Shown here: positions 1 through 7,204 of the stretch, in pieces
Numbering within the stretch: the stretch's first letter is position 1
Layout of the letters: the number at the start of each line of letters is the position of its first letter
Origin: Fimbriiglobus sp.
GTDB lineage: Bacteria > Planctomycetota > Planctomycetia > Gemmatales > Gemmataceae
Assembly: GCA_025352585.1 (NCBI GenBank)
Contig: JANXTD010000138.1
Coordinates: 1 to 17,293 of the forward strand
Length of the DNA: 17,293 bases
Direction of reading: 5' to 3'
Made by a program: the position numbers and the translations under genes
Notes under the pieces: generated by a model
Databases searched by the model: none
Seen by the model: only the letters and a program-made list of their open reading frames with translations
Told to the model about the DNA's origin: nothing

Positions 1-130
1 CACACACGGGAGTCAGCGACCCAGGAAGTCAGACCGGCCTCACAGCGGCCAGCTACAGAAGACATGACCTGGCGAAGCGTAACGGCCACTCAACCTGTCA
101 GATTGCCGCGTCCGGGGGCTTTGGGGTGGG

Positions 131-183
131 GCCGGTAAAAAAGTCTCGCCGGCGGTAAAAGTTGCCCTCCCGCCGCGAAAAAA
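131..183 (+). promoter_or_regulatory. Three phased A-tracts, possible curved promoter DNA
   Basis: A-runs begin at 137 (six A), 157 (four A) and 178 (six A), so they are 20-21 bases apart, close to two helical turns. Each is preceded by a similar GC-rich block (GCCGGT, GGCGGT, GCCGCG), which makes the unit look like an imperfect repeat. A-tracts repeated in phase with the helix are known to bend DNA and can act as UP-like elements or sites for architectural proteins. Their location 115-160 bases before the kinase start fits an upstream promoter element. The regulatory role is inferred. Confidence 0.4.
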
Positions 184-187
184 CTTC

Positions 188-196
188 TGGTAGAGT
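188..196 (+). promoter_or_regulatory. Possible extended -10 promoter element
   Basis: TGG followed by TAGAGT gives a TGN extended -10 with four of six matches to TATAAT. It sits just downstream of the third A-tract. No recognisable -35 hexamer is found at 16-18 bases upstream; TTGCCC at 162-167 is too distant. If real, transcription would begin near 203 and leave a leader of about 95 bases before the kinase. The assignment is weak. Confidence 0.22.
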
Positions 197-284
197 CCCC
201 CCGCTCCGCCGGCGACTTCCCCCTCACGGAGGAGGGGACGCCGACCGGAGGGTCCGGGTCCGCCCGGCCGCGTGAACGCTGCAC

Positions 285-292
285 AAGGAGGT
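285..292 (+). promoter_or_regulatory. Strong Shine-Dalgarno site for the histidine kinase
   Basis: AAGGAGGT is a full-length anti-16S complement ending four bases before the GTG at 297. It is the strongest ribosome binding site in the window and decides the non-ATG start of the kinase. Confidence 0.8.
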
Positions 293-296
293 ACCC

Positions 297-1907
297 GTGG
301 CCCGTCCCTGGCGGCTACGGCACAAACTGAGCCTCGGCCTCGCCCTCGTCACCGGGAGCGTCGCGCTGCTCCTCGGCGGGGCGCTCTTCGGCCTGTCGTC
401 GTACCTCGAGACCCAGCGCGTCACCGACCGCAAGCTCGAGGAGATGCGCCAGGTCGTGCAACTCCGCGCCGACACCCAGCGCATCCGCGACTCCGACGCC
501 GCCACCGGCCCCGGCGTCGCGGAGGTCAACGGCGAGTACGAACGCTTGCGCGGCCGCATCGCCGCCGCCGAGGCGACCCTCGACAGCTATTTGGTGCTCT
601 TGCGTGGCCAGTACCCGACCGGCACCGACGGCTCGCTGCACGACTACGCCCAGCTCGCCGAGCTGCCCAAGCGTTTCGCCGCCCTGCGCGACGCCCTCGA
701 AGGCTCGCGGACGGCCCAGGACGCCTCCGTCGGCCTCGTGAATGACCCCCGCTTCGTCGCCGCCCACCGCCAGTGCGACCGACTCGCGGAGGAGCTGTTC
801 ACGAACCTCGTGGACGACGTCCAGCACGCCTCGTCGCGCAGCCGGGCCGACCACCGCCGCAGCCTGCTCGTGTCGGGGTTCGCCACCGCGCTCGCGGTCG
901 TGCTCGTCGGCACGCTCTTGTTCTACTTCCGCGTCTGGGTCTTCACGCCGATCCGCGTCCTCCAGGCCGGCGTCCACGCCGTCCACGACGGCCACTTCGA
1001 CCGCCCGATCGTGCTCGACTCGGGCGACGAGTTGCAGGAACTCGCCGACGAGTTCAACGCCATGACCGGCCGGATGCGCGACACCTACCGCGACCTCGAA
1101 GCCCAAGTGAACGACCGCACGCTGCAACTGGTCCGCTCCGAGCGTATGGTCAGCGTCGGCTTCCTGGCCGCGGGCGTCGCCCACGAGATCAACAACCCGC
1201 TCGCCTCGATCGCGTTTTGCGCCGAGGCCCTCGAACGCCGGCTGCAAAGTGTGCTGCCGCGGCTCGGGGCCGAGGGCGAGGTGGTGCAGAAGTACCTGCG
1301 GATGATCCAGGAGGAGTCGCAGCGCTGCAAGACGATCACGCAGAAGCTGCTCGACTTCAGCCGCAGCGGCGGCAAGCGCGAGCGGGCCGAGCTGTCGCAA
1401 CTCGTAACCGACGTGATCGACGTGGCGCGGGTGCTGCCGAACGCCAGGAACAAGGTCATCCACTTCGCCCCGTCGGTGATGGCGACCGCCGCGGTCAGCG
1501 TGCCGGACGTGAAGGGGGTCGTGTTGAACTTGATCGTCAACGCCCTCGACAGTATGGAGGAGGGCGGCGGCGTCGAAGTCACGCTGGCGGCGGACGCGAC
1601 GCACGCCGAGATCCGCTTCGCCGACAGTGGCTGCGGCATGGCCCCGGACACCCTGCGGCACATCTTCGAGCCGTTCTTCACCCGCAGCCGCACCGGCAAC
1701 GGCACGGGCCTGGGCCTGTCGATCAGCCACCAGGTGATCGACCAGCACGGCGGCAGCATCCGCGCCGCGAGTGCCGGGCCGGGGCAGGGGAGCACCTTCC
1801 TGGTGCGGCTGCCCTTGACGAGCGCGGCCGAAAAAGCCGATGCTACGCCGGCGTCGAACCCCAACGTCCTCCTGCCGTTCCCCGGCCGGGCGGCGGCGGT
1901 GGCGTGA
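297..1907 (+). CDS. Membrane sensor histidine kinase with HAMP domain (NtrB-like)
   Basis: This 536-residue protein is a bitopic sensor kinase that should autophosphorylate on histidine and pass phosphate to the regulator encoded next to it. The GTG start is chosen for the AAGGAGGT site just upstream. A first membrane helix lies at about 11-36, a mainly helical sensor region at 37-188, and a second membrane helix at about 189-211. A HAMP linker (about 212-264) leads into a short coiled coil and the HisKA domain, whose H-box contains AHEINNP with phosphoacceptor His296. The HATPase_c domain shows the N-box NLIVNAL (Asn415), the G1 box DSGCGM (443-448), the F-box EPFF (458-461) and the G2 box GTGLGLS (469-475), so all catalytic motifs are intact. 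The signal sensed is unknown, because the extracytoplasmic part matches no family I recognise. An NtrB/ZraS-like group fits the sigma-54 regulator partner. Confidence 0.93.
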   Translation: MARPWRLRHKLSLGLALVTGSVALLLGGALFGLSSYLETQRVTDRKLEEMRQVVQLRADTQRIRDSDAATGPGVAEVNGEYERLRGRIAAAEATLDSYLVLLRGQYPTGTDGSLHDYAQLAELPKRFAALRDALEGSRTAQDASVGLVNDPRFVAAHRQCDRLAEELFTNLVDDVQHASSRSRADHRRSLLVSGFATALAVVLVGTLLFYFRVWVFTPIRVLQAGVHAVHDGHFDRPIVLDSGDELQELADEFNAMTGRMRDTYRDLEAQVNDRTLQLVRSERMVSVGFLAAGVAHEINNPLASIAFCAEALERRLQSVLPRLGAEGEVVQKYLRMIQEESQRCKTITQKLLDFSRSGGKRERAELSQLVTDVIDVARVLPNARNKVIHFAPSVMATAAVSVPDVKGVVLNLIVNALDSMEEGGGVEVTLAADATHAEIRFADSGCGMAPDTLRHIFEPFFTRSRTGNGTGLGLSISHQVIDQHGGSIRAASAGPGQGSTFLVRLPLTSAAEKADATPASNPNVLLPFPGRAAAVA

Positions 1908-2002
1908 GCCTGGCCCCCGGACGCGGAACGGACTCCGCCCCCGGCACGATCCACGATTGACGCACGACGGACGCCCTGAACCGGCGGACGGGAGAGACCA
2001 CC

Positions 2003-3478
2003 TTGGCCACGCAACCGCACAACCGCCTCCGCATCCTGTTCGTGGACGACGAGCGGCAACTCCAAGAGTTCATGCGCATCGAACTCAAGGCCCTCGGCCA
2101 CGACGTGGTTGTCTGCCCCAACGGCGAGCAGGCGCTGCAAGCCATCGCCGCCCAAACCTTCGACGTGGCGCTGCTCGACATCCGCATGCCGGGCCTGAGC
2201 GGCATCGACGTGTTGCAGCGGCTCAAGCAGTTCAGCCCCGACACCGAAGCCATCATGATGACCGGCTACGCCAGCGAGGAGAGCATGGTCCAGGCGATGC
2301 GCCTCGGGGCGTGCGACTACCTGCGCAAGCCGTGCCAGCTCGCTGAAATTGAGGCGGTGTTCCTGCGCATCCAGGACAAGAAGAAGCTCAAGAACAAGGC
2401 CGTCGCCCTCGAATCCCGCGTGCAGGCCGCCGAGGGGCCGGGGTTTTTGATCGGGGCCAGCCCGGCGATGCTGCCGGTGCAGCGGCTCGTCGATCAGATC
2501 GCCGGCACCGACGCCCGCGTGCTGATCACCGGCGAGACGGGGACGGGCAAGGAAGTCGTGGCGCGGGCGCTGTTCGCCAAGTCGAAGCGGGCCGACATGC
2601 CCTTCGTGCCGGTCAACTGCGGGGCGCTGAGTCCGCAACTCGTCGAGAGCGAGCTGTTCGGCCACAAGAAGAACGCCTTCACCGGGGCCAACGCCGACCG
2701 CAAGGGCATGTTCGAGGTCGCCAACGGCGGCACGCTGCTGCTCGACGAACTCGCCGAACTCGACAAGCAGACGCAGGTGAAACTGCTCCGCTTCCTGGAG
2801 GCCGGGGAGATTCGCCCGGTCGGTGCCAACGAGGCGACCATCGTCGATGTCCGCGTCATCTCGGCGACCAACCGCGACCTGCGGCAGATGGTGATCGAGG
2901 GCACCTTCCGCGAAGACCTGCTCTTCCGCCTGAACATGTTCCACATCCACTTGCCGCCGCTGCGGGAGCGCCGCGAGGACATCCCCGAACTGGCCCGGCA
3001 CCTGCTGGCGCGGGCCGCCAAGAAGCCGTACAACGCCGTCGTCGAGTTGCTGACCGACGAGGCGATGCGGGTGATTCTGAATTACCACTGGCAGGGCAAC
3101 GTCCGCGAGCTGGCGAACGCGATGGAGTACGCCTGGATCGTCGCCGCCGGCCAGCCGATCCTCACGCACCACCTGCCGTACGACGTGCGCGCCCCACGCC
3201 TGGCCCAACACACCGGCCCGGCGACGCTGTCGATGCCGAGTTACGCCCCTCAGCCGGCGCAGGCCCCGACGACGTACATCCCGCCGCCCGTGAACCAGCC
3301 CGAGCCGGCCGGCGGCGCGAAGACGCTTTCGGACGTGGAGATGGACTACATCCTGCACGTCTACGCGAAGAACACCGGCAACAAGCAGGCGACCGCGACC
3401 GAACTCGGCATCAGCCTAAAAACACTGTACAACAAGCTGCACAAGTACGAGGAAGAGCGCCAGGGGCGCGTGGGGTAG
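2003..3478 (+). CDS. NtrC-family sigma-54-dependent response regulator
   Basis: A 491-residue activator with receiver, AAA+ and Fis-type DNA-binding domains, predicted to remodel sigma-54 RNA polymerase when phosphorylated. The receiver (about 9-122) has acidic Asp15/Asp16, phosphoacceptor Asp59, Thr87 and Lys109. The AAA+ domain has Walker A GETGTGKE (177-184), Walker B LLLDE (245-249) and arginine-finger candidates Arg303/Arg309. The sigma-54 contact loop reads NAFTGA (224-229) rather than GAFTGA. After a Pro/Ala-rich linker (about 395-440), a Fis-type helix-turn-helix occupies about 455-482 (ATELGISLKTLYNKL). The start is TTG with GGGAGAG seven bases upstream; no in-frame ATG fits the receiver better. 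It follows the kinase after 95 bases on the same strand, so the two are very likely partners. Target promoters are not evident in the window. Confidence 0.93.
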   Translation: MATQPHNRLRILFVDDERQLQEFMRIELKALGHDVVVCPNGEQALQAIAAQTFDVALLDIRMPGLSGIDVLQRLKQFSPDTEAIMMTGYASEESMVQAMRLGACDYLRKPCQLAEIEAVFLRIQDKKKLKNKAVALESRVQAAEGPGFLIGASPAMLPVQRLVDQIAGTDARVLITGETGTGKEVVARALFAKSKRADMPFVPVNCGALSPQLVESELFGHKKNAFTGANADRKGMFEVANGGTLLLDELAELDKQTQVKLLRFLEAGEIRPVGANEATIVDVRVISATNRDLRQMVIEGTFREDLLFRLNMFHIHLPPLRERREDIPELARHLLARAAKKPYNAVVELLTDEAMRVILNYHWQGNVRELANAMEYAWIVAAGQPILTHHLPYDVRAPRLAQHTGPATLSMPSYAPQPAQAPTTYIPPPVNQPEPAGGAKTLSDVEMDYILHVYAKNTGNKQATATELGISLKTLYNKLHKYEEERQGRVG

Positions 3479-3513
3479 AGTGGTTTTTCGCGACGGTGTC
3501 ACGCCGCTGCCCC

Positions 3514-3592
3514 ACCGGGGGAGGGGACTCGAACCCCGCGTACGCCCGGTACTCTTAGACGAGGACCGCTAGTCCCCTCGACCGTCCCCCGC
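3514..3592 (-). other. tRNA-like element, degenerate or coincidental
   Basis: On the minus strand a perfect T-arm is present at 3523-3537: four G-C pairs enclosing TTCGAGT, which matches the TTCRANY loop consensus. It is followed by CCCCCGG, which pairs with GCGGGGG at 3586-3592 in six of seven positions, giving an acceptor-like stem and a total length near 78. The middle does not fit: instead of a five-pair anticodon arm there is an eight-pair hairpin with one mismatch (3547-3554 with 3561-3568) closing a six-base loop GTCTAA, and no D-stem pairs properly. No CCA is encoded. I read it as a tRNA remnant or mimic, not as a functional tRNA. Confidence 0.3.
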
Positions 3593-4220
3593 TTCCCCCG
3601 AGAGGTCCGACCGACATGGCCCGTGGCGCGTTCGTCTGGCTGGTCTTCGCGCTCGCGACGGCCGCCGCCGCCTGGGTCGTGCGGGCCTACACCGGGCCGG
3701 TGCCGGTGCAGGACGACTCCTTCTACCAGAGCCTTCGGCTCGACAGCGCGCTGCCGACGCGCGAGGTACTGTGGGCGCAGCTCAACGAGCACCGCTACCC
3801 GCTGCCGCGGCTGTTCACCTGGGCGGTCGGGCGGGTCGCCGGGCCGGGCGTCGTCGCGGGCGCGGCGGCGAACCTGGCGCTCGGCGTGTCGGCTGCCGCG
3901 GCGGTCCTGCTGGCCGTCCGGCGGTTCCGCGGGCGGTGGCAGTTCGCCGACGCGCTGGTGCCGCTGGCGGCGCTGAACGTCTCCGACGGCTCGACGCGGG
4001 TCTGGGCCGTGCAGGTGAATTTCTACCTGCCGGTGGCGCTCGCACTGGCCGCGGCGGCGGTACTCGCGGCCGGGCGGACCGACCTCGGCCGGGGGCGGCT
4101 CGCGGCGGCCTGGGTGTCGGCGTCGCTCCTCACGCTCTGCGGAGTCGTCGGCATCCTGCTCGGCTCCAGTCTGGGCGTCTGGCTCCTCGCCGTCGCCGGG
4201 CTGCGGTGGCGCGCCGGGCG

Positions 4221-4245
4221 GCGCGGCGTGGCGTGGCGTGGCGTC
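4221..4245 (+). repeat. GCGTG pentanucleotide tandem repeat at the frameshift
   Basis: Three exact GCGTG units occupy 4226-4240, flanked by one-base variants GCGCG (4221-4225) and GCGTC (4241-4245). The repeat is exactly where the coding frame of the membrane protein changes. Because the unit is five bases, each gain or loss changes the frame, so slipped-strand mispairing here would switch the gene on or off. The position and arithmetic are read directly; switching is inferred. Confidence 0.7.
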
Positions 4246-5335
4246 GGCGTCGGCCTTGGGCGGCCTCGGGGTGCTGGCCCTCGCGGGGCTCGCGTTCGTC
4301 GGCTACGCGGTGCCGCGGCACGCCGACCCCCCGTCGCTCGGGCTGCACACCCTCGAACACCTGCTGCGCATGCTCGCGACCGCCTGGGGCGGGGCGGCGG
4401 AGCGCGTCCGCCAGGACGGGTGGCCCGCGGCGCTGGGGCTGGCGACCGCGGCCCTGGTCGCCGTGACCGCCGGGGCCCTCGCGCGGGCGGCGCGACGCGG
4501 CCCGGCCCCCGCGGCGTCGCTGGGTCTGCTCGCGCTGCTGGCCGGGCTGGTCGCCGCCGCCGCCGCGGGGGCTTACGGCCGGGCCTTCGCGAACCAGCCG
4601 GGCGGGGGGCCGGTGATGCGCTCGTTCGTGACGCTCCTCAGCCCGCTCCTGCCGCTGGTCTACCTCGCCTGGCTCCGGGTCGGCGGGCGGGTCGCCGCGC
4701 GGCTGCGGGGCGTGCTCTTCCTCGGCGCGGTCGCCGCCGCTTGGCCCAACTTCACCCACGGGGAGGAGCAGGCCCGCGGCTGGTTCGGGCCGCAGGGGAT
4801 GATCCGCTACGACCTGTACGCCCGGCTCCCGGCCACGGCTTTGGCGGAGAAGTACGCCTGGTACATCAGCCCCCTCAGCCCCGCCCCCGACCTCGGCGAA
4901 CTGCGACGCCTCCAGGCCGCCAACATCGGCCCCTTCCGCTACCTCGCCCCGGAGCGCCCGCTGCGCGAGACGGCGCTGACGTGGTCCGCCTCCGGGGCGG
5001 TCGCCCACCCGGCCGGCGGCTTCACCCCCGACGAGCGGCTCGGGTCGGGGCTGGTGCGGGTCGCGTTCACGCCCGCCGGGCCGATCGACGGCGTCCTCCT
5101 GCGGTACACGCTTTCCCCCGGCGGGACCGACGGCCACGCCCGCTACGACCGGCCGACTCCCGAAGGCCGGCCGCCCGACCGCCTGATCCACCTCAACGCC
5201 CTCGCCCCCGGTGAGGGTCGCGCGGTGAGGCTGTGGGTCGGCCCCGGCTGCGAGGGCCTGACCCTCACCTTCGCCGGCCCGACGCGGCTGCAACTCCTCG
5301 AACTCACCGGCTTGACCTACGACCCGCTGCCGTGA
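4238..5335 (+). CDS. C-terminal part of the frameshifted membrane protein
   Basis: This is the downstream frame of the broken membrane gene, 365 residues if read from the first ATG-like start at 4238. It is not expected to be an independent gene, since the ATG-like start lies inside the repeat-linked break and lacks a ribosome binding site. The first part holds hydrophobic segments at about 6-25, 66-88, 95-116, 130-147 and 157-168. From about residue 175 onward it becomes a soluble domain of about 190 residues with aromatic and beta-rich character (for example KYAWYISPL, GPFRYLAPE), ending with VGPGCEGLTLTFAGPTRLQL. Such an arrangement, with a membrane core and a soluble C-terminal domain, is common in cell-envelope glycosyltransferase-like proteins. 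I recognise no specific family. Confidence 0.55.
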   Translation: MASASALGGLGVLALAGLAFVGYAVPRHADPPSLGLHTLEHLLRMLATAWGGAAERVRQDGWPAALGLATAALVAVTAGALARAARRGPAPAASLGLLALLAGLVAAAAAGAYGRAFANQPGGGPVMRSFVTLLSPLLPLVYLAWLRVGGRVAARLRGVLFLGAVAAAWPNFTHGEEQARGWFGPQGMIRYDLYARLPATALAEKYAWYISPLSPAPDLGELRRLQAANIGPFRYLAPERPLRETALTWSASGAVAHPAGGFTPDERLGSGLVRVAFTPAGPIDGVLLRYTLSPGGTDGHARYDRPTPEGRPPDRLIHLNALAPGEGRAVRLWVGPGCEGLTLTFAGPTRLQLLELTGLTYDPLP

Positions 5336-5391
5336 CACCGCGCGACCGGAGTCAGGCCAGGCGTGGGTCGAGAAACGAAGACGCGACGCCA

Positions 5392-5412
5392 GGAACGGAG
5401 TCACGCCGTTCC
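5392..5412 (+). terminator. Hairpin downstream of the membrane protein gene
   Basis: GGAACGG (5392-5398) and CCGTTCC (5406-5412) form a perfect seven-pair stem around a seven-base loop, 57 bases after the stop at 5335. No T-tract follows, so this would be a weak or Rho-assisted terminator, or a 3' end stabiliser. The inverted repeat is seen; the role is inferred. Confidence 0.35.
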
Positions 5413-5496
5413 ACTTCCGGGGGCGGACAACAGGGGTGTTGGCCGACGCCGGGGCATCGCATGACACAGGTATAGCTCAACTTTACGGACGCGCAA

Positions 5497-5518
5497 GGCG
5501 AAACGTCGCGACTTCGCC
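5497..5518. repeat. Inverted repeat with palindromic core
   Basis: GGCGAA (5497-5502) pairs with TTCGCC (5513-5518), and the intervening bases include the perfect palindrome GTCGCGAC (5505-5512). A symmetric site of this size could be a hairpin or a protein-binding operator. Its position only seven bases right of the convergent midpoint genes' ends favours a transcription-stop role. Confidence 0.3.
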
Positions 5519-5522
5519 GGAA

Positions 5523-5542
5523 CTTCACACCGGCTTGTGAAG
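5523..5542 (-). terminator. Hairpin containing the oxidoreductase stop codon
   Basis: CTTCACA (5523-5529) and TGTGAAG (5536-5542) make a perfect seven-pair stem around a six-base loop. The TGA of the minus-strand oxidoreductase (5525-5527) lies inside one arm, so the last five codons form the hairpin. It may serve as terminator or exonuclease block; no T-run follows. Confidence 0.38.
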
Positions 5543-7168
5543 GGGAGCGAAGCGGGCCACGATCGCCCGCGCGGTGCGCAGGCCGTCCACCGCGGCGCTG
5601 ACGATCCCGCCGGCGTACCCGGCCCCCTCGCCGACGGGGTAGAGGCCCGAGATGCCCGGCGACTCGCGGGTGACGTTGTCGCGGTCGATGCGGATCGGCG
5701 AACTGCCGCGCGACTCGGGGCCGGCCAGCACCGCGTCGTCCAGGAAGCGGCCTTGCCAGCGGCGGTCCATCTGCGGCAGGCCGTTCTTCAACGCCTCGAC
5801 CACGACCGGCGGCAGCACCTCGCGCAAGTCTGCGGCGACCCCCTCGCGCGGGTAACTGCTGCGCGGCACGGCAGTCGCCCCCCGGTCGGCCAAGAAGTCG
5901 CGGGCGGTTTGCAGCGGCGAGCCGTAGCCGCCGCGACCGAGTTCGTACGCTCGCTTCTCGTACTTCTCCTGCAACCGCACCCCGGCCAGCACGTCGGTCC
6001 CCTCGAACGCCTCGACGGGGACGGTCACCACCAGCCCGCTGTTGGCGTAGACCGAGTCGCGCTTCGACAGGCTCATGCCGTTGGTGCAGAAGTACCCCGT
6101 TTGCGACACGCTCGGGATGACCATGCCGCCGGCGCACATGCAGAAGCTGAACACGTCCGGCGTGCCGTTCTTGCCGCTGGCCACCAGCGAGTAGTCGGCG
6201 TTGCCCAGGGCGTTCTCGTGGCTGGCGTGGCGGGAACCGTACTGGACTTCGTTGACCAGCGCTTGCGGGTGCTCGACGCGGACGCCGAACTGGAAGGCCT
6301 TGCGCGACATCGGCACCTTGCGGGCGGCCAACATCGTGAAGGTGTCGCGGGCGCTGTGGCCGACGGCGAGAATCACGACCGACGACGCCAGGAAGCCCGA
6401 CGAGGTCGTCACGCCCTTGACGCCGCTGGCGTCGAACTCGATGTCCTCGACCTTGGTGTGGAAGCGGACCTCGCCGCCCATCGCCACGATCTTCTGGCGG
6501 ATCGCCTTGACCACGGCCGGCAGGCGGTTGCTGCCGAGGTGCGGCCGGTGGTAGTACAGAATACTCGGCTTGCCGGGCTGCTGGCCTTTGCACTCGGCGA
6601 AGAGTTCGAGCACCCGCATCACGTCCGGCCCGCTGCCGCGACAGGTGAGTTTGCCGTCCGAGAACGTGCCCGCGCCGCCCTCGCCGAAGAGGTAGTTACT
6701 CTCCGGCTCGAAGCCGCCGCCGCCGTCGAAGCGCTTCACGTCGCGGATGCGGTCGCTCACCTGGGTGCCGCGCTCCAGCACGATCGGGCGGTAGCCGAGT
6801 TGCGCCAGGAAGTACGCGCAGACCAGCCCGCCCGGCCCGGAGCCGATGACGATGGGGCGGTCGCGGATCGCCTCGGTGCCGGGACTCGCCATCTCGAACG
6901 GCGGCTCGTCGAACAGCTCGACTTGGGCCGTCGGGGCGACGCGGTCGATCGTCCGGTAGACGACTTCGAGTTCCTCCTGCGGCAGATCGACCTCGAAGTT
7001 GTAGACGAAGCGGAGTTGCCGCTTGTCGCGCAAGTCGAGGCTCTTGCGGAGGATTCGCCAGTGCGCCAGGTCGGCGTGGTTCACGCCGATGGCGCGGGCG
7101 ATGTGGGACGGCAGGTTCGCCTCCGGCTCTTCGACCGGGAGGCGCAAGTTGGAGATTCGCAGCGGCAT
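5525..7168 (-). CDS. FAD-dependent oxidoreductase, COG2509-like
   Basis: A 547-residue soluble flavoprotein with the glutathione-reductase-type Rossmann fold. An N-terminal domain of about 95 residues (LRISNLRLPVEE, then a charged segment) precedes the dinucleotide-binding motif GSGPGG (109-114), with the acidic ERG end of the second strand at 132-134. A conserved block FGEGGAGTFSDGKL (161-174) follows, and near the C-terminus a second FAD-contact motif GEGAGYAGG is present. This order matches the uncharacterised FAD-dependent dehydrogenases of COG2509, whose substrate is unknown to me. Length is normal for the family and no motif is missing. The ATG at 7168 is the first in frame; a nearby upstream ATG at 7176 is out of frame, and no clear SD is seen. 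It follows the second ABC permease after 36 bases. Confidence 0.9.
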   Translation of the reverse strand: MPLRISNLRLPVEEPEANLPSHIARAIGVNHADLAHWRILRKSLDLRDKRQLRFVYNFEVDLPQEELEVVYRTIDRVAPTAQVELFDEPPFEMASPGTEAIRDRPIVIGSGPGGLVCAYFLAQLGYRPIVLERGTQVSDRIRDVKRFDGGGGFEPESNYLFGEGGAGTFSDGKLTCRGSGPDVMRVLELFAECKGQQPGKPSILYYHRPHLGSNRLPAVVKAIRQKIVAMGGEVRFHTKVEDIEFDASGVKGVTTSSGFLASSVVILAVGHSARDTFTMLAARKVPMSRKAFQFGVRVEHPQALVNEVQYGSRHASHENALGNADYSLVASGKNGTPDVFSFCMCAGGMVIPSVSQTGYFCTNGMSLSKRDSVYANSGLVVTVPVEAFEGTDVLAGVRLQEKYEKRAYELGRGGYGSPLQTARDFLADRGATAVPRSSYPREGVAADLREVLPPVVVEALKNGLPQMDRRWQGRFLDDAVLAGPESRGSSPIRIDRDNVTRESPGISGLYPVGEGAGYAGGIVSAAVDGLRTARAIVARFAPLHKPV

Positions 7169-7204
7169 GCCGTCATTGTAGCCCCGCCGGCCACGGGGGC
7201 CAAC

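Larger units (their letters stand above)
1..296 (+). other. Non-coding leader upstream of the histidine kinase
   Basis: No convincing gene is visible here; reading frames on either strand are arginine- and proline-rich and look like compositional noise. The stretch between about 131 and 183 is clearly less GC-rich than its surroundings and carries three A-tracts (listed separately). The end of the region holds a strong ribosome binding site for the kinase. What precedes base 1 is unknown, so the start of this intergenic region is not defined. Confidence 0.6.
3616..5335 (+). pseudogene. Polytopic membrane protein, frameshifted in the middle
   Basis: The locus encodes a multi-pass membrane protein whose reading frame changes near 4226-4245. 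The first frame runs from ATG 3616 (GAGAGG about ten bases upstream) and gives about 210 sensible residues, with a membrane helix at about 7-23, a loop containing Asp33-Asp34, an NEHRYPLPRL segment (57-66) and further helices at about 78-100, 134-152 and 166-196. Beyond the repeat this frame turns into arginine-rich sequence until a stop at 5214. The second frame continues the membrane protein from about 4238 to the TGA at 5333-5335. Adding one GCGTG unit, or removing two, fuses both frames into 574 or 569 residues. The acidic pair in the first outside loop recalls GT-C glycosyltransferases, but that is only a suggestion. The function is unknown. The break could be a true mutation, a phase-variable state or an assembly error. 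Confidence 0.75.
5336..5524. other. Convergent intergenic region with inverted repeats
   Basis: No coding sequence is supported here. The stretch separates the plus-strand membrane gene from the minus-strand oxidoreductase and contains two inverted repeats, plus one straddling its right edge (each listed). The concentration of hairpins fits bidirectional transcription termination, although none is followed by a T-run. Confidence 0.5.

Noticed and set aside
60..100. Possible sigma-54 promoter (TGGCGAAGCGTAAC) upstream of the kinase
   Set aside because: The spacing between the GG and GC elements and the lack of a TTGC box do not fit a -24/-12 promoter.
1085..3358. Long minus-strand frame of 757 codons opposite the kinase and regulator
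   Set aside because: It is antisense to two proteins with intact catalytic motifs; the composition (His/Arg/Gly/Val) is typical of a shadow frame in GC-rich DNA and no domain is seen.
3514..3592. A functional amber-suppressor tRNA (CTA lies in the hairpin loop GTCTAA)
   Set aside because: The loop has six bases, the stem has eight pairs with a mismatch, and no D-arm forms, so a working anticodon arm cannot be drawn.
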